A stretch of 12,426 nt of DNA. Source: Croceicoccus sp. (GTDB lineage Bacteria; Pseudomonadota; Alphaproteobacteria; Sphingomonadales; Sphingomonadaceae). Position numbers and translations under genes: made by a program. The first letter of the stretch is position 1; each line of letters opens with the position of its first letter. Positions 1-6,040 of this stretch are shown in pieces. The notes below the pieces were generated by a model. The model saw only the letters and a program-made list of their open reading frames with translations, was not told the origin of the DNA and made no database searches. Location: contig JAPYSD010000044.1 in assembly GCA_029936705.1 (NCBI GenBank), positions 1 through 12,426 of the forward strand, in the 5' to 3' direction.

Positions 1-153
1 GTAGAAGGGCACGCCGTCCGGCACCGCCCAGCGAAAGCCCGTCGACAGGTCGTCGAGCACCACCACCGGCCAGCCGCGATCGACCAGCGCCAGCACCGCG
101 TGGCTGCCGATATAGCCGGCGCCGCCGGTGACGAGAACGGGAAACTGGGTCAT
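1..153 (-). CDS. galE: UDP-glucose 4-epimerase-like NAD-dependent epimerase, N-terminal part (cut by window edge)
   Basis: Only the first 51 residues are in the window; the family is usually about 330-340 residues long. The protein starts MTQFPVLVTGGAGYIGSH, which carries the Rossmann NAD-binding glycine motif GGAGYIG at residues 10-16. It is followed by VVVLDDLSTGF (residues 31-40), the second strand and loop typical of GalE. GalE interconverts UDP-glucose and UDP-galactose in the cytoplasm; related epimerases act on UDP-GlcNAc or UDP-uronic acids, and the substrate cannot be told from this fragment. The ATG at 153 has no clear Shine-Dalgarno sequence. It lies 120 bases downstream of the glycosyltransferase on the same strand and may be co-transcribed with it. 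Supplying a nucleotide sugar fits the polysaccharide locus. Family seen directly; exact enzyme inferred. Confidence 0.85.
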   Translation of the reverse strand, partial: MTQFPVLVTGGAGYIGSHAVLALVDRGWPVVVLDDLSTGFRWAVPDGVPFY

Positions 154-207
154 GCCATCGCTACTTTCGCAAGAGGTCTTCGGTTCGGAATCGACGCACT
201 CATATCA

Positions 208-238
208 GCCGAAGCTTGGCAATGCGTGAATCTTCGGC
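208..238 (-). repeat. Inverted repeat between the glycosyltransferase and galE (possible hairpin)
   Basis: Seven-base arms GCCGAAG (208-214) and CTTCGGC (232-238) are separated by 17 bases. It lies in the 120-base gap downstream of the minus-strand glycosyltransferase stop and upstream of galE. No T-run follows on the minus strand, so an intrinsic terminator is not well supported; a leader structure or operator before galE is equally possible. Confidence 0.35.
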
Positions 239-273
239 ATTACCGCGCGCCGCTCCGGGATTACTCCTGTCGG

Positions 274-1326
274 TCAGATCGGATAGGCGCCAAAGTCGCT
301 GACGTCGCGGATCAGCCCCATGCGGATCAGCTGGTCGGCCCCCTCGAACTGCACGCTGCCCGGATAGCGCAGGTCCATCCCCTGGTGGCGCCGGATCATG
401 TCGGCATAAAGCACATATTCCGCCCCGCCGTTGTAATGCTCGCCGCGCTCGACCTCGCGGTGAACGCGCTCGGCGAAATCGGCCAGGAACTTGAAGTGCA
501 GCAGCACCGTGTTCTCGTGGAACACGCTGGCCTTTCCGACCGCGTGGCAATGGTAATACGACACCTCGGTCCCGGTGCGCACCAGCGGATATTTCGCCAG
601 CACCGGCATCTGCGTCGGCAGCGCGCGCAGCGCCAGCGGCAGGAACCGGCGCGGCACGCGGGGCAGCACGCGGTCGCTCTGCCCGCGCAGCCAGTAGGTA
701 CGCCAGTTGCTGCGCGATTCGCGCTTCATGCTCGACATCAACCGAACGCGCGGCCCGCCGACGACTTCGACCCAGCCGTCGGGCTGGCGCCATGGCTTGA
801 CCGGGCGCAGGCGGAACTGGTACTCGCTGTCGAACAGGGGCGCGACCTCGGCCAGGTCGCGGCCGCACTCGGGCTGTCCCTCCTCGACCGGGCCGTCGGG
901 ATACATGTCCAGCATGAACGAGAAGACCGCGTTCGCCCCTTCCCGCTCGACTTCGCGGACCAGGTCGATCAGCGGGCGTTCGGGCCAGCCGCGATAGATG
1001 ATCTGCTCGTCCGCATCGGTATAGAGCAGCCAGATCCTGCGGCCGATCCGCGCGCGCACCGTCTCGATCCAGCGCATGCCGAAATTCGATTCGCCATAGC
1101 TATCGGTGGTCCGCGTCAGGATCACGTCGGGCTGCGCGTCCAGGAACTGGTAGGTGCCGTCGTCCGACCCATTGTCGATGACCGCGAAACATCGGACGCC
1201 GATGGCGCGGTAATGCGCCAGCCACGATTGCATCCGGTCGTATTCGTTCCTGCACACGCAGGTCGCGATGATGTCGTGCCGAAGGCTGGCGGCATCGACC
1301 GCGTCCAGAAAAGCCTGTTCCAACAT
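274..1326 (-). CDS. Glycosyltransferase, GT2-like (PF13704, Glyco_tranf_2_4 type)
   Basis: This cytoplasmic GT-A-fold glycosyltransferase probably adds one sugar to the growing glycan. Numbered from the ATG at 1326, visible motifs are IATCVCRNE (residues 20-28), a WLAHYRAIGV segment, VIDNGSDDGT (49-58) and a DXD-type metal/nucleotide site YTDADEQ (102-108). The order RNE, W-HYRAIGV, IDNGSDDGT, DADE is characteristic of PF13704. A C-terminal HFKFLADF segment also recurs in these proteins. Length is 350 residues. A longer form can start at GTG 1362 (12 more residues), but the ATG has a partial Shine-Dalgarno (AGGGTGG, five bases upstream), while the GTG has none I can see. The gene follows the sulfotransferase after 166 bases. 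Donor and acceptor sugars cannot be assigned. Confidence 0.88.
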   Translation of the reverse strand: MLEQAFLDAVDAASLRHDIIATCVCRNEYDRMQSWLAHYRAIGVRCFAVIDNGSDDGTYQFLDAQPDVILTRTTDSYGESNFGMRWIETVRARIGRRIWLLYTDADEQIIYRGWPERPLIDLVREVEREGANAVFSFMLDMYPDGPVEEGQPECGRDLAEVAPLFDSEYQFRLRPVKPWRQPDGWVEVVGGPRVRLMSSMKRESRSNWRTYWLRGQSDRVLPRVPRRFLPLALRALPTQMPVLAKYPLVRTGTEVSYYHCHAVGKASVFHENTVLLHFKFLADFAERVHREVERGEHYNGGAEYVLYADMIRRHQGMDLRYPGSVQFEGADQLIRMGLIRDVSDFGAYPI

Positions 1327-1449
1327 GTGGTCCACCCTGACTGATCGGCGTGATGCGTTCACCGTCCGTGCGGATCATTCTGACATCTGCCGTCCGCTGC
1401 AAACGACCCGCCGGATCATTGTCCCGCAGGCCAGTTCAACCCCGTTTAA

Positions 1450-1480
1450 GCAGTATCCTGCCCAGGCTTCTGCGGCCTGG
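1450..1480 (-). terminator. Tandem small hairpins after the sulfotransferase gene (weak terminator candidate)
   Basis: Just beyond the minus-strand sulfotransferase stop are CCAGGC/GCCTGG (1462-1467 and 1475-1480, seven-base loop) and next to it GCAG/CTGC (1450-1453 and 1458-1461, tetraloop). There is no U-tract, so this would at best be a partial terminator or a processing or stabilising structure inside the operon. Confidence 0.25.
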
Positions 1481-1492
1481 CTGGCGGCGCCG

Positions 1493-2473
1493 TTACAGCG
1501 CCGCGAGAGCCTCTTCCCACAACGCGCCCGCCTCGCGCATGATGCGCTCCGCCACGGGCGGATCCAGCCGGTCGCGCCATTCCTCGACCAGCGCGCGGCT
1601 GTCGCGGCTGTGGCGGTGCTGGACATGCGCTTCGCCAGCGGTGGGCGCGGCGGCCGTGGTATCGCGCCGCAGCCGTTCGGCGATGTCATCGCTGAACGTC
1701 AGGTCCAGCCGCGCGAATACATCGCGCATGTAGGTTTCGGGTTCGAGACACAGCCGGTCGTGGATCAGGAAGATCCAGTCCGGCCGCCGCTTCTTCAGCT
1801 CCAGCGTCGCCACCGCGAACAGTCGCCATTGCAGCAGCAGCGCGTCGAGCGCGGAATGCTCGTCCGGGCGGAACTCGGCGACCTCGCGCGCAAGCTCGCG
1901 GTCCTCGACCGGGATGTCGCAGCCCGCGATCGCGCGCATCTCCGACGGCCAGTCGAGCGCGAGATAGCTTGAGATCACGCCTGCCGGATGGCGCAGCATC
2001 ACCACCACCTGCGCGTCATAGGTGTCGGCCATCCACTCCGACGCGAAGAAGGCCAGCGGATCCTTGATGCATACGCGCTTCGCCTTGCCGAAACTCTCGC
2101 GCCGATAGGCCAGCGCCCGCGCCGCCAGCCGGCCCGCCAGGTCGGGTTCGCCCGCCCGGCATTCGACCGCGCCGCGCACCGCCTTGCCCCAGCGCGTGAC
2201 CGGGCGGCCCAGCGCGATCAGCTCGTCGATGGCGGGGCGAAAGGCCGCGCCGCTCTCCTCGTCCAGCGCGATGAAGCGTTCGGGCAGGCGCAGGTGATGC
2301 GGTGCCTCGTCGTTGAACGGCTCGTAGATGTAGAACACCTCGGGCGATTGCCCGATCACCTTGCCGACAAAGGTCGTGCCCGATCGCGGGCAACCGGTCA
2401 CGATGATCGGGCGGCGCGATTCGCCGGCGGAGGGGGCGTCTGCGTCGGCCCTCAGGGTTTCGTCGGCATTCAT
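1493..2473 (-). CDS. Sulfotransferase family protein (Sulfotransfer_3 type)
   Basis: This 326-residue protein should transfer sulfate from PAPS to a hydroxyl or amine. The 5'-phosphosulfate-binding loop is GCPRSGTTF (residues 27-35), preceded by the strand PIIVT. IYEPFNDE (49-56) is a further family signature. The 3'-phosphate-binding region is VVMLRHPAGVISSYLAL (157-173), with the Arg at 161 and the Ser residues at 168-169. No signal peptide or membrane segment is visible, so it acts in the cytoplasm. The ATG at 2473 overlaps the stop of the upstream DUF6473 gene (ATGA), indicating translational coupling. In a glycosyltransferase-rich locus the likely substrate is the nascent glycan or its lipid-linked repeat (inference); some family members sulfate proteins, lipids or small metabolites. 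Family seen directly, substrate unknown. Confidence 0.88.
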   Translation of the reverse strand: MNADETLRADADAPSAGESRRPIIVTGCPRSGTTFVGKVIGQSPEVFYIYEPFNDEAPHHLRLPERFIALDEESGAAFRPAIDELIALGRPVTRWGKAVRGAVECRAGEPDLAGRLAARALAYRRESFGKAKRVCIKDPLAFFASEWMADTYDAQVVVMLRHPAGVISSYLALDWPSEMRAIAGCDIPVEDRELAREVAEFRPDEHSALDALLLQWRLFAVATLELKKRRPDWIFLIHDRLCLEPETYMRDVFARLDLTFSDDIAERLRRDTTAAAPTAGEAHVQHRHSRDSRALVEEWRDRLDPPVAERIMREAGALWEEALAAL

Positions 2474-3429
2474 TTCGGGGTTCCCAGGTGACGCCGCAGC
2501 ACCGGTTCGAGCAGGTCGGCGGCATCGACATGCATCTCGGGCGAAGGATAGTAATCGTTTTGCGAATAGGTCTCGACCGACAGGTCCTTGCGGTCCGCGC
2601 TGTTGTCGATGCGGGCGGGCTTGCCGGTAAAGCGGTCGACCAGCGGCTGCGGCGATCCGCGATTCGAATGGCAGTGGACGTAATCGTCAGCCGCGCCGCG
2701 CGTCTCGTCCAGCATGCGCTGGTTCACCAGCTGCGGGTAATCGCCGAACATCGCGTTCTCGCTGTCATAGCGCTGCCACCACCACGCGAACCGGCCGGTC
2801 GAATGCCAGTTCGGCGCGCGGCGCGAGAAATACAGGTAGATGACGGGCACGGTGATCCGCTCCATCAGTTCGCGGTTGTGCGCGATCCAGTTGGCGCGCG
2901 TCTCGGCCAGCACCTCGCGCACGCGGGGCGGCCCCACGAACATGCGCCACGCCTTGGCCAGCGGGCGGGGAAGGACGGCGGGCGGAGGTTCGCCAGCCAG
3001 CAGTTCGGCCCACGCCTTCTGCGCCGACAGCCGCTCGTTGTCCGAGCGGCGGGTGACATATTCCAACCCCCCGCTGTCATAGACCGAATTGCTTTCGCTG
3101 CGGCCCGACATGACCTGCAGGATCACCGCGCGGCCCCGGTTGGCGAAATCGATCAGCTGCGGATAGCGCAGGAAGAACGCGGGCCCCGCCCCGCCATAGC
3201 CCAGGTTGACGAAGGGCATGCCCAGCCGGTCCTGCAGCAGTTCGGGAAACGGGTGCTCGCAAAAGCAGCCAAAGGTCTGCGCCGCGCCGAAACAGGTGAC
3301 ATAGTCGCCCGCTTGTGCCGCGGGCGGCGGCCCGCGGAACGACAGACCGGTACGATCATCCTGGTACATGTGGTAATCGACGACCGCGAAGTCGCGCGCC
3401 TGGTAACCCGACAGATGCTCTTCGCCCAT
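2470..3429 (-). CDS. DUF6473 family protein (polysaccharide-locus protein of unknown function)
   Basis: From the ATG at 3429 this is a 319-residue protein. I recognise the DUF6473 pattern: RGP at 32-34, then YVTCFGAAQTFGCF (43-56), PFPELLQDRLG (60-70), VNLGYGGAGPAFFL (74-87), VILQVMSGR (102-110) and the C-terminal YYPSPEMH (293-300). The layout strand-G-x-x-Q-T-(F/Y)-G, then N-L-G-x-x-x-A-G-P, then a late H resembles SGNH-hydrolase blocks I, II and V, but the usual nucleophilic Ser of block I is not present here (GAAQT), so activity is uncertain. An in-frame ATG at 3564 would add 45 residues rich in S, C, G and R that do not look like protein, so I chose 3429. A run of five Gs lies ten bases upstream of this start. 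It is the first gene of the leftward operon and overlaps the sulfotransferase by four bases, hinting at a joint job on the glycan. Biochemical function unknown. Confidence 0.82.
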   Translation of the reverse strand: MGEEHLSGYQARDFAVVDYHMYQDDRTGLSFRGPPPAAQAGDYVTCFGAAQTFGCFCEHPFPELLQDRLGMPFVNLGYGGAGPAFFLRYPQLIDFANRGRAVILQVMSGRSESNSVYDSGGLEYVTRRSDNERLSAQKAWAELLAGEPPPAVLPRPLAKAWRMFVGPPRVREVLAETRANWIAHNRELMERITVPVIYLYFSRRAPNWHSTGRFAWWWQRYDSENAMFGDYPQLVNQRMLDETRGAADDYVHCHSNRGSPQPLVDRFTGKPARIDNSADRKDLSVETYSQNDYYPSPEMHVDAADLLEPVLRRHLGTPK

Positions 3430-3594
3430 CGTGCGACAGCCCCCGCTTGAATGGCACCGGCGATGCCCGAATGATACGCGACCACCGCAGCCCGAAGCGG
3501 ATGACCCCGCGACCCAGGCCGGCGATCGCCTGCATGTCGCATCGTGAAAAAGGCTATCAACCATACGCCGCCGCAGCCATGTCGATTCCTAGTG

Positions 3595-3629
3595 TACCCC
3601 TAATTGGCCAGTTGCTCGCAAGAGGGGTA
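3595..3629. repeat. Inverted repeat TACCCCT-N21-AGGGGTA
   Basis: Perfect seven-base arms lie at 3595-3601 and 3623-3629. The right arm directly abuts the minus-strand -10-like box (3631-3636), so the element would cover the start site and early leader of the leftward operon. It could be an operator or an RNA hairpin with a long loop. Confidence 0.4.
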
Positions 3630-3673
3630 ATTTATATCATGGTTAACGAGGATCCATAATAATCCGATTCCCG

Positions 3674-3694
3674 AACATAGCCTATACAAATGTT
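3674..3694. promoter_or_regulatory. AACAT-N11-ATGTT dyad (T-N11-A, LysR-like site)
   Basis: Five-base inverted arms at 3674-3678 and 3690-3694 are separated by 11 bases, so a T and an A flank exactly eleven bases in a dyad. This is the general form of a LysR-type regulator site. It sits just upstream of the plus-strand -35 position, where an activator could bind. The form is short and could arise by chance; no LysR gene is in the window. Confidence 0.25.
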
Positions 3695-3720
3695 AGGTGC
3701 TTTACCGGGCGTACTATATT

Positions 3721-3733
3721 TTCCGTTACGGAA
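3721..3733. promoter_or_regulatory. 13-base palindrome TTCCGT-T-ACGGAA, candidate operator
   Basis: Perfect six-base arms surround a single central T. It directly follows the plus-strand -10-like TATATT and would overlap the transcription start, a typical repressor operator position. No cognate regulator is identified. Confidence 0.4.
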
Positions 3734-3759
3734 TACATGGGAAGGATCAGTATTCAATA

Positions 3760-3790
3760 ACTCCGATTACTTATGCACTGCATAGGGAGT
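3760..3790 (+). promoter_or_regulatory. Leader hairpin that pairs with the ribosome binding site of the first plus-strand gene
   Basis: The outer stem is ACTCC (3760-3764) with GGAGT (3786-3790). The inner stem is TATGC (3772-3776) with GCATA (3780-3784) around a three-base loop. The outer stem pairs with most of the Shine-Dalgarno AGGGAG (3784-3789), eight bases before the GTG start at 3798. If formed in the mRNA it would limit initiation. The DNA also reads as a 13-base palindrome TATGCA-C-TGCATA (3772-3784), so a protein-binding role is the alternative. Confidence 0.4.
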
Positions 3791-3797
3791 ATTTATT

Positions 3798-4826
3798 GTG
3801 AAAGATCGGAAAGCCCTGAGTATTCCTTCGCGTGGGATGTCGAAGCTGAACCCGTTTCCCGGCCTATTGGCCGACAGTCTTGAAGCCAGGGGCTGGCGCG
3901 TCGACGACAACGAACCGGCCAAGTACTTGCGCACTGCTTACGACGCGGTGATCATCCACTGGCCCGATCATTTCTCGACCACCCATTCGCATCCGGTGGC
4001 ATGGGCGCGTACGGCGATGTTCTTCGGCCTGCTCTCGTTCCTCAAGCTGCGGGGCGCGCGGATCGTGCGCATCGTCCACGACGTGGACGAACTGCACCGC
4101 CACCGCCGCCTGCTGCGCCGCATCAACCGCGCGCTCAGCGCGGCGCTGACCGACCAGTACGTGTTCCTCTCCGCCTCCTCGCGCGAGGCGTTCGCCCGCA
4201 AGTTTCCCGCGCTGGCCAGCCCCTATCACCAGACCTTGTTCCACCCGCACTTCCGCGCGCATGGCGACGGGCCCGCGGTGGCGGCCACCCCGGCCCGGGG
4301 AGCGCTGCGCTTCGTGGGCGACATCCGCGAATACAAGGGGCTGGACCGCTTCCTCGCGCTCTATGCCGCCCGCCGCGTGGCCACCCCGCTCGAGATCGTG
4401 GGCCACTGCGACGACCCGGCCTATGCGGCGGCGATCCAGGCGCAGGTCGATGCGGCGCGCGCGGCGGGATGCAGGGTGGACTGGGACGACCGCCGCCCCG
4501 GCCATGACGAGCTGGACGTGATCATCGCGCAGGCCGCGGCCATCGTGCTGCCCTACACGGTCTGCTGGAACTCCGGCATGGCGGTCAAGGTGCTGGAACA
4601 CGGCACCGCGCTGCTGTGCGCCGACCTGCCCCTGTTCCGCGAGATCGGGGAACGCGTCGGCCCGTGGATCACCTGCTATCGCCCCGACGGCAGCGATCTG
4701 GCCCGGCAGGTCGACCGGGTGATGAATTACCGCGTGCTCAAGGAAGATGCCGCAAGGCTCTCGCACTTCCTCGACGGCCTGAGCTGGGACAGTTTCGCCG
4801 CCGAGTTCGAGGGGGCGCTGGCCTGA
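3798..4826 (+). CDS. Glycosyltransferase, GT-B fold (GT4-like)
   Basis: This 342-residue protein looks like a retaining GT-B glycosyltransferase acting at the inner membrane face. The N-terminal acceptor domain shows VIIHWPDHF (51-59) and VRIVHDVDELH (residues 90-100), an arrangement common in bacterial GT4-like enzymes. A short hydrophobic stretch around 73-84 may aid membrane association. The C-terminal donor domain has FVGDIREYKGLD (172-183), the GT4-type turn contacting the nucleotide, and LPYTVCWNSGMAVKVLEHG (251-269), matching the nucleotide-sugar loop with its late Glu. The GTG start has a good Shine-Dalgarno (AGGGAG, eight bases upstream); ATG 3837 is a possible later start. It leads the rightward operon and may be controlled by the dyads and leader hairpin upstream. 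Donor sugar cannot be named. Confidence 0.85.
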   Translation: MKDRKALSIPSRGMSKLNPFPGLLADSLEARGWRVDDNEPAKYLRTAYDAVIIHWPDHFSTTHSHPVAWARTAMFFGLLSFLKLRGARIVRIVHDVDELHRHRRLLRRINRALSAALTDQYVFLSASSREAFARKFPALASPYHQTLFHPHFRAHGDGPAVAATPARGALRFVGDIREYKGLDRFLALYAARRVATPLEIVGHCDDPAYAAAIQAQVDAARAAGCRVDWDDRRPGHDELDVIIAQAAAIVLPYTVCWNSGMAVKVLEHGTALLCADLPLFREIGERVGPWITCYRPDGSDLARQVDRVMNYRVLKEDAARLSHFLDGLSWDSFAAEFEGALA

Positions 4827-4872
4827 CGGGCCGCAGCCCGAATACGCTTGATCTGCCCGCAAGGGGCGCGCC

Positions 4873-4895
4873 TTAACCCTTTGTTTAACCCTTTG
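4873..4895 (+). promoter_or_regulatory. Tandem direct repeat TTAACCCTTTG x2 in the 184-base gap 4827-5010
   Basis: Two identical 11-base copies (4873-4883 and 4885-4895) are separated by one base, a period of 12. TTAA half-sites recall the CtrA box of Alphaproteobacteria (TTAA-N7-TTAA), but the spacer here is eight bases, so it is not a consensus match. It may mark an internal promoter for the downstream glycosyltransferase genes. The rest of the gap holds a five-base-stem hairpin CGGGC/GCCCG right after the previous stop (4827-4840, no T-run) and a GCAGG/CCTGC stem (4964-4981). Confidence 0.3.
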
Positions 4896-5010
4896 GAGGC
4901 TCGACCTTGTTATCCATGGCGGCGCGCGCGACCCTCGCCTAGATAGCCCCAACGCATCGCATGGCAGGCACGGGTTCCTGCGCCGCGATCGACTCGGAGT
5001 AGATGAACCC

Positions 5011-5898
5011 ATGCGGATCCATGTCGCGATCGCCACCACCGGCCGGCCCGACGTGCTGTGCAAGGTGGTCGACCGTTTCCGGCACCAGACGCGCAAGGCG
5101 GACGGCATCGTCATCGTCGGCGCCGCGCCCGAGGATATCGCCGGGCTGGACCGGCTGGCCTGCCCGCCCGACGAAGCCGTCGTGTCGCCCAAGAAGGGCC
5201 TGTGCGCCCAGCGCAATGTCGCGCTCTCGCTGCTGCGGGGGAAGAGCGACGCGGTCGTGTTCTTCGACGACGATTTCCTCGTCGCGCATGATTTCCTCGA
5301 ACGGCTGGAGCAGTTGTTCCAGGCGGACGAAAAGCTGGTCGGCCTGACGGGCTGGCTGATCGCCGACGGCGCGCAGACCGGCGCGCTGACCTATGAAGAA
5401 GCCGAAGCGATGCTGGACGGAGGGCCGGGCCAAACGCGTGCATCTCGTCCCGACAAGCCCGACGAACGCACCAGCTGGCTCTATGGCTGCAACATGGCCT
5501 TCCGCATGAGCGCGTGCGAGGATCTGTCCTTCGACGAGAACCTGCCGCTCTATGGCTGGCAGGAGGATGTCGATTTTACCGAGCAGCTTGCCCGCCGCGG
5601 CTACATGCTGCGCACCAGCGCGATCACCGGCATCCACATGGGCACGCGCGGCGGCCGCACCTCGGGCCTTCTGCTCGGCTATTCGCAGGTGGCCAATATC
5701 GTGTACCTGCGCCGCAAGGGCACGATCGGCGCCGCGCATGGCTGGACGCTGATGGCTAGGAACGTGGCCGCGAATCTGGCGAAGAGCATCCGGCCCGAGG
5801 ATACGATCGACCGGCGCGGCAGGCTGAAGGGCAACATGCGCGCCTTTGGCGATATGTTGCGCGGTAGGGCCGATCCGTTGCGCATCCTCGACCTTTAG
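5011..5898 (+). CDS. Glycosyltransferase family 2
   Basis: A 295-residue GT-A-fold enzyme, presumably inverting and cytoplasmic. It opens with HVAIATTGRPDVL (4-16), the first nucleotide-binding strand with an ATTGRP variant. The DXD site is FFDDDF (84-89). YGCNMAFR (158-165) and the ED-type catalytic motif GWQEDVDF (182-189) follow, with the His at 209 in a position typical for metal binding in this group. Motif order and length are complete for a single-domain GT2 without a membrane anchor. The ATG follows GGAG by eleven bases. It lies 184 bases after the GT-B gene, a gap large enough for an internal promoter, and 142 bases before the next GT2. It probably adds one residue of the repeat unit; linkage and sugar unknown. 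Confidence 0.9.
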   Translation: MRIHVAIATTGRPDVLCKVVDRFRHQTRKADGIVIVGAAPEDIAGLDRLACPPDEAVVSPKKGLCAQRNVALSLLRGKSDAVVFFDDDFLVAHDFLERLEQLFQADEKLVGLTGWLIADGAQTGALTYEEAEAMLDGGPGQTRASRPDKPDERTSWLYGCNMAFRMSACEDLSFDENLPLYGWQEDVDFTEQLARRGYMLRTSAITGIHMGTRGGRTSGLLLGYSQVANIVYLRRKGTIGAAHGWTLMARNVAANLAKSIRPEDTIDRRGRLKGNMRAFGDMLRGRADPLRILDL

Positions 5899-5906
5899 GA
5901 CGCCGC

Positions 5907-5944
5907 TTCGAACCCGGGCCTGACCCTTCGGGGTAGCCCTCGAA
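5907..5944 (+). terminator. Strong UUCG-loop hairpin after the first GT2 gene
   Basis: The inner stem is ACCC (5923-5926)-TTCG-GGGT (5931-5934), a stable cUUCGg-type tetraloop. Below it GGGC (5916-5919) pairs with GCCC (5936-5939), and TTCGA (5907-5911) pairs with TCGAA (5940-5944), with small internal loops. It starts nine bases after the stop codon. No U-tract follows, so it may be a partial or Rho-dependent terminator, or an mRNA 3'-end stabiliser between two operon segments. Confidence 0.45.
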
Positions 5945-6040
5945 TGGGAGCTTGAGGCGACACCCGCGTCTCGGTTCAATAGGAGTGCTGGGGGCAGCAT
6001 CCGCAAACGCTAACCGGGTCGAAAGGGGGCTTCGGACCAC

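Larger units (their letters stand above)
3580..3797. promoter_or_regulatory. AT-rich divergent promoter/control region
   Basis: This stretch separates the leftward and rightward operons. GC is about 40% over 3601-3780 by hand count, against about two thirds in the flanking genes. On the plus strand a -10-like TATATT lies at 3715-3720 with a poor -35 (GTTAGG, 3692-3697), giving a start near 3727 and a leader of about 70 bases. On the minus strand a -10-like TATAAA corresponds to 3631-3636. The region holds several dyads listed separately. It contains no convincing gene: a 26-codon ORF at 3580-3659 lacks a ribosome binding site. Bases 3430-3580, between this region and the DUF6473 start, are leader sequence with nothing recognisable. 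Promoter elements are weak matches; the regional call rests on composition and gene orientation. Confidence 0.65.

Noticed and set aside
100..1344. 414-codon open frame on the plus strand
   Set aside because: Antisense to the PF13704 glycosyltransferase and the galE start; shadow composition.
2488..3450. 320-codon open frame on the plus strand
   Set aside because: Antisense to the DUF6473 gene, which has recognisable family motifs and an operon overlap.
3430..3564. 45-residue N-terminal extension of the DUF6473 protein from ATG 3564
   Set aside because: Residues are S, C, G and R rich without family similarity; the start at 3429 gives a normal N-terminus running into GYQARDF.
3580..3659. 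26-codon small ORF in the control region
   Set aside because: No ribosome binding site, and it overlaps the inverted repeat and the minus-strand promoter-like box.
3663..3768. Direct repeat TCCGATT at 3663-3669 and 3762-3768
   Set aside because: Seven bases at about 100-base distance is expected by chance and has no extended similarity.
4827..4840. CGGGC/GCCCG hairpin as a terminator after the GT-B gene
   Set aside because: Only five base pairs and no T-run; kept as a remark in the gap description only.
3864..5216. 450-codon open frame on the minus strand
   Set aside because: Antisense to the GT-B gene and crossing the following gap; no domain seen.
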